Below are positions 16,611 to 27,400 of a DNA stretch of 64,000 nucleotides, in pieces. The stretch comes from Azotimanducus chitobiosivorans (GTDB taxonomy: Bacteria; Pseudomonadota; Gammaproteobacteria; Pseudomonadales; Azotimanducaceae). The stretch covers positions 1,426,001-1,490,000 of the forward strand of contig OZ241339.1 of assembly GCA_965200235.1 (NCBI GenBank). Reading direction: 5' to 3'. The stretch's first letter is position 1; each line of letters starts with the position of its first letter. Under the pieces are notes generated by a model. That model searched no databases, had not been told where the DNA came from, and saw only the letters and a list, made by a program, of their open reading frames with translations. Made by a program: the position numbers and the translations under genes.

Positions 16611-18370
16611 AATCGCTGCTACGGCTTCGCGAGTATGTCGTCAAGCAGCGAGGCTTGCTGATCCTCGGCATTTCGGCGTTCTTTGTCGCGCGCCTGCTCG
16701 AAGGCGCCGTGCCGCTCTTGCTCGCGCGGTCAATTGACCGGCTCGCCGCGGGCAACCCCGATGTGCTGCTGCTCGTCGTAGGCATCTTCGCCGCCGTCTT
16801 CAGCCGGTTCGGGGTGGTGAGCCTTGCGCGCATGACGGTGCGCCTTGTCGGGCTTCGCGTCGCCTTCGACCTTCGCGAGCGACTCTACCGAAGCCTGCAA
16901 AGCCAAGGCATGCACTTCTTCAACCGCCACACCATCGGCGACATGATGACGCGCGCGGTGGCCGATATCGCGCTCATTCAACGGCTCTTTTCCATGGGCA
17001 CGATTCTGCTCGTCATCCTCGTGTTCGCAACGCTTGTCGGCTTCGGCTACATGCTCGCGCTGTCACCGATGCTGACCCTCGCAGTACTGCCACCCCTGCC
17101 CTTCGTGGTCGTCCACGCTTGGTATTGCTCGCGTCGCATGGGCATCGCTTCGGCGCACGTGCAAGAGCGGCTCTCGGATTTGGGCGCACACGTGCAGGAA
17201 TCCCTCTCCGGCATCCGCACCATCCAAGCGATGGTGCAAGAAGAACATGAACTCAAGCGCTTCGGCCGTACCAACCAAATTTACGCCGATGCCTTCTACG
17301 ATCAAGCCGCCATCAACTCGCACATGACCGCCTGGATGCCGAGCCTCGCGGCTATTTCGACGCTCATTATTCTTGGCTTCGGCGGCACGCTCGCGCTCAA
17401 TGGCGAGATCACTGTCGGCACCCTGCTCGCGTTTGTCATGTATCTGAATATGGTGGTGCAGCCGTTTCGCGTAGCCGGCTTTATTGTCAATCTCATTCAG
17501 CGCGGCGCGGTGGCTTCAACACGGCTCTTTGAGGTCTTCGACCTTGATCCCGAAATTCCTGATACGCCGAAGCCGCATGTGCCAGCACACATTGCAGGCG
17601 ACATCAGCCTCGACGGTCTCTCATATCGTTATCCTGGAACCGATGCCAAAGCGCTTGACGGCGTGTCGCTTGACATCAAACGCGGCGAGACCATTGCCAT
17701 TATGGGCAGGGTCGGCAGCGGCAAGTCCACGCTGCTCAACTTGATCGTGCGGCTCTTGGATTCGCCCGGAGACGATGTCAGGCTCGACGGACATCCGATT
17801 CGCGATTTTTCCTTGGCGCAGCTTCGAAGCCAAGTCGCACTCGTGCCGCAAGACGCCTTCCTGTTCAGCGAGCCCATGCGCAGCAATCTCACCTACGACG
17901 ATCTCGGGCGCGAAGACGACCGCATTTGGCTCGCTTCCGAAGCCGCCACGCTCAGTGAGACCATCCGGACGCTCCCAGCGCAGCTCGACACGGTGATTGG
18001 CGAGCGCGGCACAACGCTCTCGGGCGGACAAAAGCAGCGCGCAACCCTCGCGCGCGGCTTCATTCGCGATGCGCCAGTGCTGCTGCTCGACGATTGCTTT
18101 GCCAGCGTCGATACACAAACCGAGGACAGCATCCTCACGGGCCTGCGCACGCTCAGGCAGGGCAAGACGACGCTCATGGTCTCGCATCGCGTCTCAACTG
18201 CGCGGCACGCGAATCGCGTCGTGATTTTCGACCAAGGCCGCATCGTCGAGCAAGGCACGCCGAGCGAGCTGCTCGCGCAAGGCGGCCTGTTTGCCGCCCT
18301 TGAGATGCTACAGCGCGAGGGGCGCCGCGACGTTGATTCTGTGTGGGACGCCGTGGAGGCGCGCGCATGA
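16604..18370 (+). CDS. ABC exporter half-transporter, MdlA-like
   Basis: A 588-residue fusion of a six-helix exporter membrane domain and a nucleotide-binding domain. Walker A is GRVGSGKST, the signature LSGGQKQR and Walker B VLLLDDCFAS. A degenerate catalytic site (D in place of E after Walker B) suggests the non-hydrolysing half of a heterodimer. It overlaps the next gene by 4 bases (ATGA). Lipid, drug or peptide export are all possible; the order resembles mdlA-mdlB. Confidence 0.88.
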   Translation: MLKSLLRLREYVVKQRGLLILGISAFFVARLLEGAVPLLLARSIDRLAAGNPDVLLLVVGIFAAVFSRFGVVSLARMTVRLVGLRVAFDLRERLYRSLQSQGMHFFNRHTIGDMMTRAVADIALIQRLFSMGTILLVILVFATLVGFGYMLALSPMLTLAVLPPLPFVVVHAWYCSRRMGIASAHVQERLSDLGAHVQESLSGIRTIQAMVQEEHELKRFGRTNQIYADAFYDQAAINSHMTAWMPSLAAISTLIILGFGGTLALNGEITVGTLLAFVMYLNMVVQPFRVAGFIVNLIQRGAVASTRLFEVFDLDPEIPDTPKPHVPAHIAGDISLDGLSYRYPGTDAKALDGVSLDIKRGETIAIMGRVGSGKSTLLNLIVRLLDSPGDDVRLDGHPIRDFSLAQLRSQVALVPQDAFLFSEPMRSNLTYDDLGREDDRIWLASEAATLSETIRTLPAQLDTVIGERGTTLSGGQKQRATLARGFIRDAPVLLLDDCFASVDTQTEDSILTGLRTLRQGKTTLMVSHRVSTARHANRVVIFDQGRIVEQGTPSELLAQGGLFAALEMLQREGRRDVDSVWDAVEARA

Positions 18371-20268
18371 CGGGCCAAGCCAAGCAAGCACCCCGCGACC
18401 ACTCGATGTTCGACGCGGACCTCTCCGGCGAAATCCTCAACATGCGCCTCCTGCAAAGGCTGTGGGCATGGCTGAAGCCCTATCGAAAGACGCTGCTCGT
18501 GAGCGCCGCGCTCGTTCTGCTCGCGTCCTTCTTCGCCGTACTGATGCCAATCGTGTTCACGGTGGTGGTCATTGACCACATCATTCTCGGCACGCAGGAA
18601 ACGCCATCGCTCGGCATGGTCGCGGTGCAAGAATGGGTGTCAAGCACACTTGATTTCTCGCCGATTGCCGCCGCCTGCGTCATCTATGGCGTACTCCAGC
18701 TTGCCTGGGCGCTGCTTCGCCATCAGCACACGCTCACACTCACGAGCGCAGTCCTGAATGGACTGCGCGACCTCAGGCGTGACCTTTTCAAGCACTTGCT
18801 GACGCGCCCATCTTCGTTTTATGACCGCGTCGCGGTGGGCCGCGTCATGACGCGCGTCACCAACGATATCGAGGCGCTATTCGAATCCTTTCGGGGCTTG
18901 GGGAGTCTCGTCGGCGAGTTTGTGCCATTCATAGTCGCGCTCGCCATTATTGTCTCGATTGACATCAAGCTGAGCGTGCTGCTGCTGTGCATTCTGCCGC
19001 TCGTCGGCCTCGTCACCGCGCTCTTTCGCAAGGCGTCGCGAGAACTTTTCCGCCAAGTCAGGCAAAGCGTTTCAACGCTCAACCAGAACTTGCAGGAGAA
19101 CCTCGCCGGACTTGGCGTCGTGCAGCTCTCCGGTCGAGAAGCCGCCAACCTTGCGCGCTACCAAGGCGTCAACGAAGAGAATCTTGCGGCCGAGACGCGC
19201 TCGATGCGCATCGAAACCCTCTATCACGCTTTTATTGATTCGCTCACCGCCGCCGCGGTTGGCATCGTCGTCTGGTACGGCGGCGGCGCCGTGATTCAGG
19301 AGCAGATCTCGCTCGGGGCGCTCATTTTGTTCACGCGCTACCTCGACATGCTCTTCTATCCCATCGTCATGCTCGGCGAGCAGACCAATCTGCTGTTTCG
19401 CGCCATGGCGAGCGGTGAGCGGATATTTCAAGCCCTCGACTGGGACGAGCGAATCCACGAGCCTTCCGAGCCGGTCAAGCTCAAGCAGCGGCTCGCAGGC
19501 GACGTTGAATTCCGGCATCTCGACTTCGCCTACGAGCCCGGCAATCCGGTGCTGCACAATGTGTCATTCTCGATTGCAGCGGGCGAATCGCTCGCCATTG
19601 TCGGACCGACGGGATCGGGGAAAAGCACGCTGATTCGCTTGCTCGCACGCTTCTATGACTTTGACGACGGGCGGATTTTCTTGGACGGTATCGACATCAA
19701 CCAGATTCACACGCGGGATTTGCGCACGCGAATCGGCGTCGTGCTGCAGGACTTTCATGTCTTCGCCGGCAGCATCCATCACAACATCGCACTGTCGAAC
19801 CCGAAGATCAGCCGCGAGCAGGCGATTGAGGCCGCACGCAAAGTCGGCGCAGACGCTTTCATTCGCGAACTCCCCAAGGGCTACGATACCGAACTCTCTG
19901 AACGCGGCCGCAATCTCTCGCAAGGGCAACGGCAGCTTCTTGCTTTCGCGCGCGTCCTCGCCGCCGACCCGGAAATTCTTGTGCTCGACGAGGCCACCGC
20001 CAACATCGACACGCAAACCGAAGGGCTGATTCAAACTGCGCTTCGCGAAATCACCAAGGATCGAACGTCAATCATCATCGCGCACCGGCTACAAACGATT
20101 CAGGAAGCGAACCGCGTGCTGGTGCTGCATCACGGGCGCGTCGAAGAGATCGGCTCGCACGAGGCGCTGCTAGAACAAGACGGCCTCTACGCGACTTTGC
20201 ACAAGCTGCAGTTTGTTGATCAGGAGATTGATCCGGAGGTGATCGAGCGGGCGATGTCGCAGCGCTAA
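18367..20268 (+). CDS. ABC exporter half-transporter, MdlB-like
   Basis: About 633 residues. The ATG at 18367 overlaps the previous stop (ATGA) and is preferred over the in-frame start at 18343. It has an exporter membrane domain, then Walker A GPTGSGKSTL, signature LSQGQRQ and Walker B ILVLDEATANID with a full catalytic glutamate. It should form a heterodimer with the preceding protein, with this half doing the hydrolysis. No C39 peptidase domain is present, so it is not an obvious bacteriocin exporter. Confidence 0.88.
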   Translation: MTGQAKQAPRDHSMFDADLSGEILNMRLLQRLWAWLKPYRKTLLVSAALVLLASFFAVLMPIVFTVVVIDHIILGTQETPSLGMVAVQEWVSSTLDFSPIAAACVIYGVLQLAWALLRHQHTLTLTSAVLNGLRDLRRDLFKHLLTRPSSFYDRVAVGRVMTRVTNDIEALFESFRGLGSLVGEFVPFIVALAIIVSIDIKLSVLLLCILPLVGLVTALFRKASRELFRQVRQSVSTLNQNLQENLAGLGVVQLSGREAANLARYQGVNEENLAAETRSMRIETLYHAFIDSLTAAAVGIVVWYGGGAVIQEQISLGALILFTRYLDMLFYPIVMLGEQTNLLFRAMASGERIFQALDWDERIHEPSEPVKLKQRLAGDVEFRHLDFAYEPGNPVLHNVSFSIAAGESLAIVGPTGSGKSTLIRLLARFYDFDDGRIFLDGIDINQIHTRDLRTRIGVVLQDFHVFAGSIHHNIALSNPKISREQAIEAARKVGADAFIRELPKGYDTELSERGRNLSQGQRQLLAFARVLAADPEILVLDEATANIDTQTEGLIQTALREITKDRTSIIIAHRLQTIQEANRVLVLHHGRVEEIGSHEALLEQDGLYATLHKLQFVDQEIDPEVIERAMSQR

Positions 20269-20293
20269 CAGGGGTAGCAGAGCTGTTTGCTAA

Positions 20294-20345
20294 ACGAACT
20301 AATCGGGAATATACTTCTGTTTAGTCTGACTAATCAGGAATTTAT
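20294..20345. repeat. Direct repeat before the second DUF4143 gene
   Basis: Two imperfect copies of GACTAATCNGGAATNTA, 31 bases apart (cores ACTAATC at 20298 and 20329), occupy the promoter region and run up to the start codon at 20351. The second covers the likely ribosome-binding site (AGGA). An autoregulatory site is plausible. Confidence 0.45.
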
Positions 20346-20350
20346 TTCCG

Positions 20351-21499
20351 ATGAGTTTCAATCGAACACTGCGTTTTGAACTGCCGGGCGGACAGTCCGC
20401 TTTTCTTTGGGGCGCGCGTCAAACTGGCAAATCAACGCTCTTGCGCACGAGGTTTCCGAATGCGCCATTGTTCGACCTGCTCGATTTTGACCTCAGGTTC
20501 CGCTTCGCGGCGCGCCCTTCGAGACTCGCCGAAGAATTGGCCTCGAAGTCCTCGCAAAACTTTGCTGGCCCTGTGATCATTGATGAAATCCAAAAGGTCC
20601 CGGCGCTTCTCGACGAAGTTCACAGACTCATCGAGACTCGCGGCTTGTCATTCGTGCTGTGCGGGTCGAGCGCGGTGAAGCTCAAGAGAGCGGGCGTGAA
20701 CCTACTCGGTGGACGTGCTTGGCGCTACGAGCTCTTCCCGCTCACCTATCCCGAAGTACCCAATATCAATCTTCTGCAGGCGATGAATCGCGGACTATTG
20801 CCAGCTATCTACACCAAGACTCAACACCGCCGTTCGCTTTCCGCCTACACTCGCGACTACCTCGCCCAAGAAGTCATGGGAGAAGGACTCACGCGCAATG
20901 TCGAGGTCTTCAGCAGGTTCTTTGAAGCGCTCAAATTCTGCCACGGCGAATTGCTCAACTATGCCGCGATCGCACGAGATTGCGGCGTATCGGCCAAAAC
21001 AGTGCGGACCTATTTCGAGATACTCCAAGACACCTTGATTGCTCATCTCATATACCCGTTTCGTCGTCACGAAGGCCGGCAGAGCATCATCGCAGCGCCA
21101 AAGTTCTACCTGTTCGACCTCGGTGTCGCGAATCAGGTCTGCAAGCGCAGTATTACGAGCGCTTCTGGTAGCGAGTTTGGCAAGGCATTTGAGCATTTCC
21201 TGCTACTTGAGATCATTGCGGCGCGCAGCTATCAAGAAAAGGACTACCCCATTCAATTCTGGCGAACAAAGAGCGGCCTTGAAGTGGATTTTGTGCTTGC
21301 CAAGGGTGAAGTCGCAGTGGAAGCCAAGTCCAGAGTGCGCGCGAATGACCTGCGCTCGATGAGAGCCTTTGTGGAAGAGTGCGCACCAAGGCGCGCCATC
21401 GTGGTGAGTGCCGAACAGGATAGGCGCATGGTGGACGGCATTGAAATCATGCCCCACAGTCATTTTCTTGAGTTATTGCATGAAGGTGAGATTCTGTAA
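20351..21499 (+). CDS. DUF4143 family AAA ATPase (second of three)
   Basis: A 382-residue paralogue of the genes at 8522 and 37178. Walker A is WGARQTGKSTLL at about 21-31 and Walker B VIIDEIQKVPALLDEV near 78-93. The sensor-like LCGSSAVKLK and a winged helix (DCGVSAKTVRTYFEIL) follow, and the DUF4143 end has SGLEVDFVLAKGEVAVEAKS with an E-x-K. The role of the family is unsettled. It is a single gene with direct repeats in its promoter. Confidence 0.85.
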   Translation: MSFNRTLRFELPGGQSAFLWGARQTGKSTLLRTRFPNAPLFDLLDFDLRFRFAARPSRLAEELASKSSQNFAGPVIIDEIQKVPALLDEVHRLIETRGLSFVLCGSSAVKLKRAGVNLLGGRAWRYELFPLTYPEVPNINLLQAMNRGLLPAIYTKTQHRRSLSAYTRDYLAQEVMGEGLTRNVEVFSRFFEALKFCHGELLNYAAIARDCGVSAKTVRTYFEILQDTLIAHLIYPFRRHEGRQSIIAAPKFYLFDLGVANQVCKRSITSASGSEFGKAFEHFLLLEIIAARSYQEKDYPIQFWRTKSGLEVDFVLAKGEVAVEAKSRVRANDLRSMRAFVEECAPRRAIVVSAEQDRRMVDGIEIMPHSHFLELLHEGEIL

Positions 21500-21605
21500 A
21501 GGAATGAAGCTTCTTCGCCCTTTGGTTGCGGGGAGTGGTCATAATGGCCGATGTAGGGAACGCGAGCTGGTGAGTTTCGCCCAAGCGAAAGAGAGGATAT
21601 TCATT

Positions 21606-22100
21606 ATGAAAAAGCGACCACACACTGTTCTCGCTGCCGGGCAACCGATCTCCGAGCAGATGGTCATTGATGCGCAAACAGCTTGGGGCGACGGCATTGT
21701 TGCGATTGCCAAGGCTCATGCCGAAGGCGGCGACTTCACTGCCCGTGCGGTGGAACATATCAGTGACCTCTATGCGTATGGCGAAACCCACGTCATGTTC
21801 AAGCCCACCCTTGCGTCGGAAAATCAGTTCCGTGGAACATTCGACGAAGCGCTGAGCTATTTCGTCGGCAAGGACGGAACAGAGGATAACGGGTTCGCCA
21901 TTTCGGGCTGGACAAACGTTCGCTGGGAGCGCAACGGCATCTACACCAACGACGTCTCGGCAATGGCAATGGGCAACTACTACTTCACCGGCCCGGACGG
22001 CGACGAAACCAAGGTCGAGTACTCCTTTGGCTACATCCTTGTTGACGGCGGTTTGAAGATCAATCTTCATCACTCGTCTTTGCCGTACAGCCCCGAATAA
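21606..22100 (+). CDS. NTF2/SnoaL-like protein
   Basis: A 164-residue protein, starting at the ATG at 21606 with GAGAGGA upstream; the frame stays open to 21408 but that part overlaps the preceding gene. It has the pattern of NTF2-like cone folds: an N-terminal helix pair (MVIDAQTAWGDGIVAI), FDEALSYFVGKDG, and a terminal sheet KVEYSFGYILVDGGLKINLH ending HSSLPYS. Close relatives are often annotated, without good support, as phosphoribosyl-AMP cyclohydrolase. It lacks any recognisable metal site for that. Function unknown. Confidence 0.6.
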   Translation: MKKRPHTVLAAGQPISEQMVIDAQTAWGDGIVAIAKAHAEGGDFTARAVEHISDLYAYGETHVMFKPTLASENQFRGTFDEALSYFVGKDGTEDNGFAISGWTNVRWERNGIYTNDVSAMAMGNYYFTGPDGDETKVEYSFGYILVDGGLKINLHHSSLPYSPE

Positions 22101-22149
22101 TGGCTGATCGTTGTATGGGAGCCGGATTCCCACGCGGAGACGCTCGTCC

Positions 22150-23124
22150 TTAGCGCACCTGCATCGCCTTCAAAATACGCTCAGCCGTTCGTAACAATTC
22201 ACCTTGGTACTGTAGGAGCGCCGCAACGTTCGGCGCGTGCGCCTGCGTGCGGGCATCGACATGCCTTTGAAAGCAGCCAGCGATCTCCTCGAAGGCTTGC
22301 CTTGCGCGAGCAACGCAATATGCTTGTTCTGATTCAGATACGGCCTCCGGCAGTGATCGAATGACCGTGTCATACAGGTTCATCACACTGACGAAGCGCT
22401 TTGCTGCATTCTCGCAGCGATCAATCGCGCCGTCATCAAACTCGTAGTGCGCGACATGATCGGCCTCCACATGACCGTTCAACGCCCGAATCATGGCGGC
22501 TTCGCCGCCATAGCCCGCATCTTCGGCTTGGTGTGCGAGCGACATCATGTCATGCGTTTTCACCGCGTCTATGCCGAGCGAAATCAACATAGCTTTCGCT
22601 AATCGCTCGGCGCAATCAGCGCTGTGGCTTACGAATTCACTGCAGTCAGCATCATCCACAAACGATGGGCGCCCGTCCGTTCCGATCAGACGATATGCTT
22701 GCGCGCCGCTCACCATCCGCTTACGCGCAGCTTCAAGGTTCCTTAGGAAGGTCATTTTGTCCATCAGCAAACGCTCTCCTTTGTTCTGATTCTGCCACTC
22801 GCCGGCGATGACCATGCCATCACGCACAACAGCACGCCAAAATCCGCCCAAGTACCGACGCTTGTCGGCAAACTTCGCCTCTGGCAAGACGAGGCAGTTG
22901 ACTTCACAGCCATGCTGCCTCGCAGCATCAAAAGCGCCGTGGTCCTTGAGCACCTCTGGACGCTCGCCGATCGAGGTAATAATCGCGATGTCCCAATCGC
23001 TGTCTTCGCGCCAATCGTCACGCGCACGCGAACCGTACAGCACGACAGCTTTCGCACCATCGATTTGTTCAAGCGCTTCCCTAGCGCTCTCAATCACGTA
23101 TTGGGGTGCAACGTTTGCGCGCAT
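22150..23124 (-). CDS. Nucleotidyltransferase-HEPN fusion, toxin-antitoxin type
   Basis: A 324-residue chain. Residues about 1-110 form a minimal nucleotidyltransferase with VVLYGSRARDDWREDSDWDI (GS and D-x-D). The rest is helical with HEPN character, including SADCAERLAKAMLISLGIDA and an R-x4-H (RALNGH), the pattern of HEPN ribonucleases. In two-gene MNT-HEPN systems the nucleotidyltransferase AMPylates the HEPN toxin to silence it. Here both are in one protein, so control would act in cis. Whether it is an active toxin is not known. Confidence 0.75.
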   Translation of the reverse strand: MRANVAPQYVIESAREALEQIDGAKAVVLYGSRARDDWREDSDWDIAIITSIGERPEVLKDHGAFDAARQHGCEVNCLVLPEAKFADKRRYLGGFWRAVVRDGMVIAGEWQNQNKGERLLMDKMTFLRNLEAARKRMVSGAQAYRLIGTDGRPSFVDDADCSEFVSHSADCAERLAKAMLISLGIDAVKTHDMMSLAHQAEDAGYGGEAAMIRALNGHVEADHVAHYEFDDGAIDRCENAAKRFVSVMNLYDTVIRSLPEAVSESEQAYCVARARQAFEEIAGCFQRHVDARTQAHAPNVAALLQYQGELLRTAERILKAMQVR

Positions 23125-23202
23125 TGTAGAGATTGCAATTCAGTCCGGTCAGACCCCTAGCGCTACTATAGCTTTACATTCAAGGGCTGTGAACTCTATT
23201 GG

Positions 23203-23886
23203 TCAGGACGCTGCTGCTTGGGCGCATCTATGCATCTTCCTTCCAGCTACGCGATTTAGCACATCGTCCCAGTCGATGATATTCGCTTTATCCAACCAAC
23301 CGCGCGCCTTCATGAATTTCACCTGCTCGGAACGGTTCACACTATCCAGATTGTCGGCGACAATAAAAGGAATAATCTTCTTCTTCTCTTTCTTTACCCT
23401 CATCAATAAGCTCGCGGCGACATACTGACGGATCAGTTGATGGACGAGCACAAGCTTTCCGTCCCGTCCAAACCCACTTAGACTTTTCGCTTCTCCGATA
23501 AACAGGTGGTCGGGTGTTTCGAATACGATGTCAATTTCAGTGCCTTTGAGATTGCTCAAAAGCTTGCTCTTGTGACAGCAATCTGTAGCATAATTCCATT
23601 TATTAGGCAGCTGTAGTCGGAAAGTTGAGCTTTTAATACAGTTACGAAGGCCGCGAAACATGTCAGAGTATTCGCTCCAGAACTCTTTATCCGTATCAGA
23701 CTCGTGAACGTGGTCGCGCACGCCTTTCCAGAACAACTCCATCTTGACACTGGTTGCAGACACCTCGGTCCGAGGGCACAGAGACGCAACGAACCTAGCC
23801 CTTTGACACTTTGAAAGCGGGGCAAATATGCGGGCTGTCTTCCAGTTTTCAGTTCTATTTTCTATACCCAAAATACCGTCGTTCAT
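23203..23886 (-). CDS. Putative PD-(D/E)XK nuclease-like protein
   Basis: A 227-residue protein with TEIDIVFETPDHLFIGEAKS near residues 115-135, an acidic residue on a strand followed by E-x-K, then HQLIRQYVAASLL, a usual helix after the nuclease core. The surroundings are more AT-rich than the housekeeping genes, suggesting transfer. No partner methylase is adjacent. It may be a restriction-related or defence nuclease; the family was not recognised. Confidence 0.55.
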   Translation of the reverse strand: MNDGILGIENRTENWKTARIFAPLSKCQRARFVASLCPRTEVSATSVKMELFWKGVRDHVHESDTDKEFWSEYSDMFRGLRNCIKSSTFRLQLPNKWNYATDCCHKSKLLSNLKGTEIDIVFETPDHLFIGEAKSLSGFGRDGKLVLVHQLIRQYVAASLLMRVKKEKKKIIPFIVADNLDSVNRSEQVKFMKARGWLDKANIIDWDDVLNRVAGRKMHRCAQAAAS

Positions 23887-24067
23887 GGCGCCTCAATTCG
23901 TCAAGGATGACCATACATTTCCGTCAATTTTCCAAGAAAATGACAGTGGACGCAAACGAAGCAGTCACAAAGTATTCCTAAATGTGTACCATGCATTCGT
24001 TCCGTGAACTGTCACGCTCTGACGCCCTCGAAAAGCGCCTGCAACGAGAGTATTCCTAATATCGCTA

Positions 24068-24358
24068 ATGAGCCCCAGTTCTGATGCTTGGAATCAGGTG
24101 AAAGAGCATTGGCCTGATCGTTCCCATATCATGAACGACCATATGGCGTTTGTCGCGGAGCCCGGCATCGGCACCGCAACGGAAATCAAAAAGACCCTCG
24201 GCATTTCTACAGAAATAGAAGCCACGCTGCCGCACCTTGCTACAAAGGCAGATATCAAAGATGTCAAAATCTGGGTGCTTGCCGGTGTGCTATCAGCGTT
24301 CGCGATTGCGATTGGGCTGGCGGTCTGGCTCGCACGACTATTTCCAGCAGGCGGATAG
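24068..24358 (+). CDS. Small membrane-anchored protein
   Basis: A 96-residue protein with a short soluble N-terminus and the sequence LATKADIKDVKIWVLAGVLS followed by a hydrophobic helix to near the end. The LATKADIxxVK-helix layout is common in small phage- or plasmid-associated tail-anchored proteins with a coiled-coil stretch. It lies 95 bases ahead of the restriction-modification gene in the same direction and could be part of the same transcript. Function unknown. Confidence 0.5.
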   Translation: MSPSSDAWNQVKEHWPDRSHIMNDHMAFVAEPGIGTATEIKKTLGISTEIEATLPHLATKADIKDVKIWVLAGVLSAFAIAIGLAVWLARLFPAGG

Positions 24359-24452
24359 AACCTCATCCCGCTACCCCTTCTTCACCAAAAGGATAGAGGG
24401 GCACAGCGTATCTTGCTAAGCTTCGCGCAAACGTGCGCCTGAGATCAGCACC

Positions 24453-27400
24453 TTGGCGAACAGCTTCCACCACACCCTCAACCAAATTCGTGCCATCGCG
24501 AGCAGCGAGGTCGAGAAAGGGCGCATGTTCGAGCGCCTGATGAAGACCTACTTCACCGAAGACCCGCTCTATGAGACGCGCTTCGTGCAGGTGCAGCGCT
24601 GGGAAGAATGGGCCGCCGCCCAAGATGGTTTTGACGGTCAAGACACCGGCATTGACCTCGTGGCGAGGCAGCAGGACGGCGGATTCTGCGCGATTCAGTG
24701 CAAGTGCTACGCGCCGACCACTCATCTTGATAAGAAACACGTCGATTCGTTCATCTCGGCCTCGGCGCGGCAGCCCTTCACGGCGCGCATATTCGTCGAT
24801 ACCGGCGGCAGTTGGAACAGAAACGCCAAGAAAATGGTCACCGGCGCCGAACCGTCGTGTCAAATCCTTCGCTTCGACGACCTCGCAAGTGCGCAATTCG
24901 ACTGGCCGGATCTCGTTCGAGCAGCGCCCGAAGACCTCAAAGCACGCCGTGAGCCCTTTTCGCTCCGCCCGCATCAGCAAGCTGCGTTTGACGATGTCAT
25001 CAAGGGATTCGAGCACAATGACCGCGGCCAACTCATCATGGCCTGCGGCACAGGCAAGACCTTCACAGCACTCAGAATCGCCGAGGCAGTGGCTGGCACC
25101 AACGGCCGCGTGCTGTATCTCGTACCCTCGATCTCGCTCCTGCAGCAATCCATGCGCGAATGGGCCGGGCAGCGGGGCTGCACGCATCGCTACATCGGCA
25201 TCTGCTCGGATACCCGCGCTGGCAACGACGACGAAGATGCGCCCATTGAGGAACTTGAGATTCCCGTCACTACGGACCCGACTGCAATTGTCAAGGCGCT
25301 TGCCGAATCCTCGCATGATGCTATGACCGTCGCCTTCTGCACCTATCAGTCGCTACCGCTGATCGAGCGGTCGCAAGCGGCGGGCGCACCGGGCTTCGAT
25401 TTGATTCTCTGTGACGAAGCGCATCGCACCACCGGCATTGACAGTCTCGCCGAGGATGGCATGTCTCCGTTTGTACTGGTACACGACAGCACGCGCATTC
25501 GAGGCACAAAGCGCCTGTACATGACAGCAACGCCGCGCCTCTACACGCAAAGCGCCAAGACCAAGGCAGCAAGTCGCGACATCGAAGTCTTTTCCATGGA
25601 CGAGGCATCGACCTACGGCCCGGAATTGCATCGCCTGCCCTTCTCGCGCGCGGTTGACCAGAACCTGCTCTCGGACTACAAGGTGGTCGTGTTCGCCCTC
25701 TCCGAAGCGCATGTGGACGAGGCGCTGCAAGCGTATCTTACGACCGCCGATGGCACCATCAACTTGACTGACGCCGCCAAGATCATTGGCTGCTGGCGCG
25801 CCTTGCAAAACCCTGAGAACGCGCCGCCGGGGACGAGCGCGGTCAATCCACTCGGTCGCGCCATCGCCTTCACCAACCGAATCTCCTCTTCCGAGCGGCT
25901 CGCCAAGCACTGGCCTGGCTTGATCGAGCAGGCGTGCGCACTCCTGCCGGAGAACGAACGGGACAGCGCGCTGAAATGCGAAACCGAGCATGTGGACGGA
26001 AACAAGAATGCCTTGGAGCGCAAGGCCAAAATCGAATGGCTCAAAGGCTCGACAGCGGGAAGCTGCCGCATCCTCTCCAACGCACGGTGCCTCTCGGAGG
26101 GCATCGATGTCCCCGCGCTCGACGCAGTGCTCTTCATGACCGAACGCAAAAGCATGGTCGATATTGTGCAAGCGGTCGGGCGCGTCATGCGCAAAGCGAA
26201 GAACAAGGAATACGGTTACATCGTCCTGCCGGTCGCCGTCACGGCGGACAAGGACCCGGCAGAAGCGCTTAATTCGGGCAAGGAATTCGATGTCGTCTGG
26301 AGCGTGCTGCAAGCGCTGCGCTCGCACGACGATCGGCTCGATGCCGAGATCAACCAGATTGACCTTAATAAGAAGCCGACCGGCAGCATCATCTTTAGCG
26401 GCGATGCCCCAACCATGCCATCGGCGCAGGAAGAAATACCCTTTCCACCGATGACGCTACCGCCAGGCGCCATCTACGCCAAGATCGTGGACAAGTGCGG
26501 CGACCGCAAGTATTGGGAGAACTGGGCACAGGATGTTGCCGACATCTTTGCGCGCCTTGTGCTTCGCATCGGCAATCTTCTTGCCGACGCCAAGAACATC
26601 GACCTCAAGGAATGGTTCGATGCGTTCCGCCAAGAATTGCGCATCTCCATCAACGAGTCGATCACAGACGCAAGCGCGATCGACATGATGGCACAGCACA
26701 TCCTCACGCAGCCAGTGTTCGATGCGCTCTTTGACGGCTACGACTTCGCCGCTGGCAATCCGGTCGCGAGGGCGCTCGATGAACTTCGCAGCGATTTTGG
26801 CGAGTTCGGTATGGAGAACGAAGTGCGCGATTTGGAAGGCTTCTATGAGAGCGTTCGGCTGCGCGCGTGCGGCCTCGACAACGCCGAAGCGCGGCAAAGT
26901 GTGTTGATGGAGCTCTACCAAAAGTTCTTCTCAACCGCGCTCAAGAAGGACGCCGAGCGTCTTGGAATTGTCTATACGCCGACCGAAGTCGTCGATTTCA
27001 TCCTTAACAGCGCCGATGATGTTTTGCGAAACGAGTTTGGGCGCGGACTCTCCGATGAGGGCGTGCATGTGCTCGACCCCTTCACTGGCACGGGCATCTT
27101 CATTGTGCGGCTCTTGCAGTCGGCGCTTATTTCGGATGCGGACGTTGCCCGCAAGTTCAAGGAAGAGCTGCACGCCAACGAGATTGTGCTGCTCGCCTAC
27201 TACATTGCCGCGATTCATATCGAAGAGGCGTATCGCGGGCGAGTCAACAGTGACTACAAAGCGTACGGAGGCATCGTCCTCACTGACACCTTCAACTTGC
27301 ACACCAACCGCATGAGCTTCCCGAAAGAATGGCTGCCTGGGAATAGTCAGCGCGCTGAGCGTCAACAAAAGATGCCGATTCAGGTGATTGTCGGGAATCC

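Noticed and set aside
16604..20268. ABC exporter pair as transporter for the bacteriocin-like peptide.
   Set aside because: Neither protein has the N-terminal C39 peptidase needed for a double-glycine leader, and they lie 42 kb away beside a GNAT-like gene.
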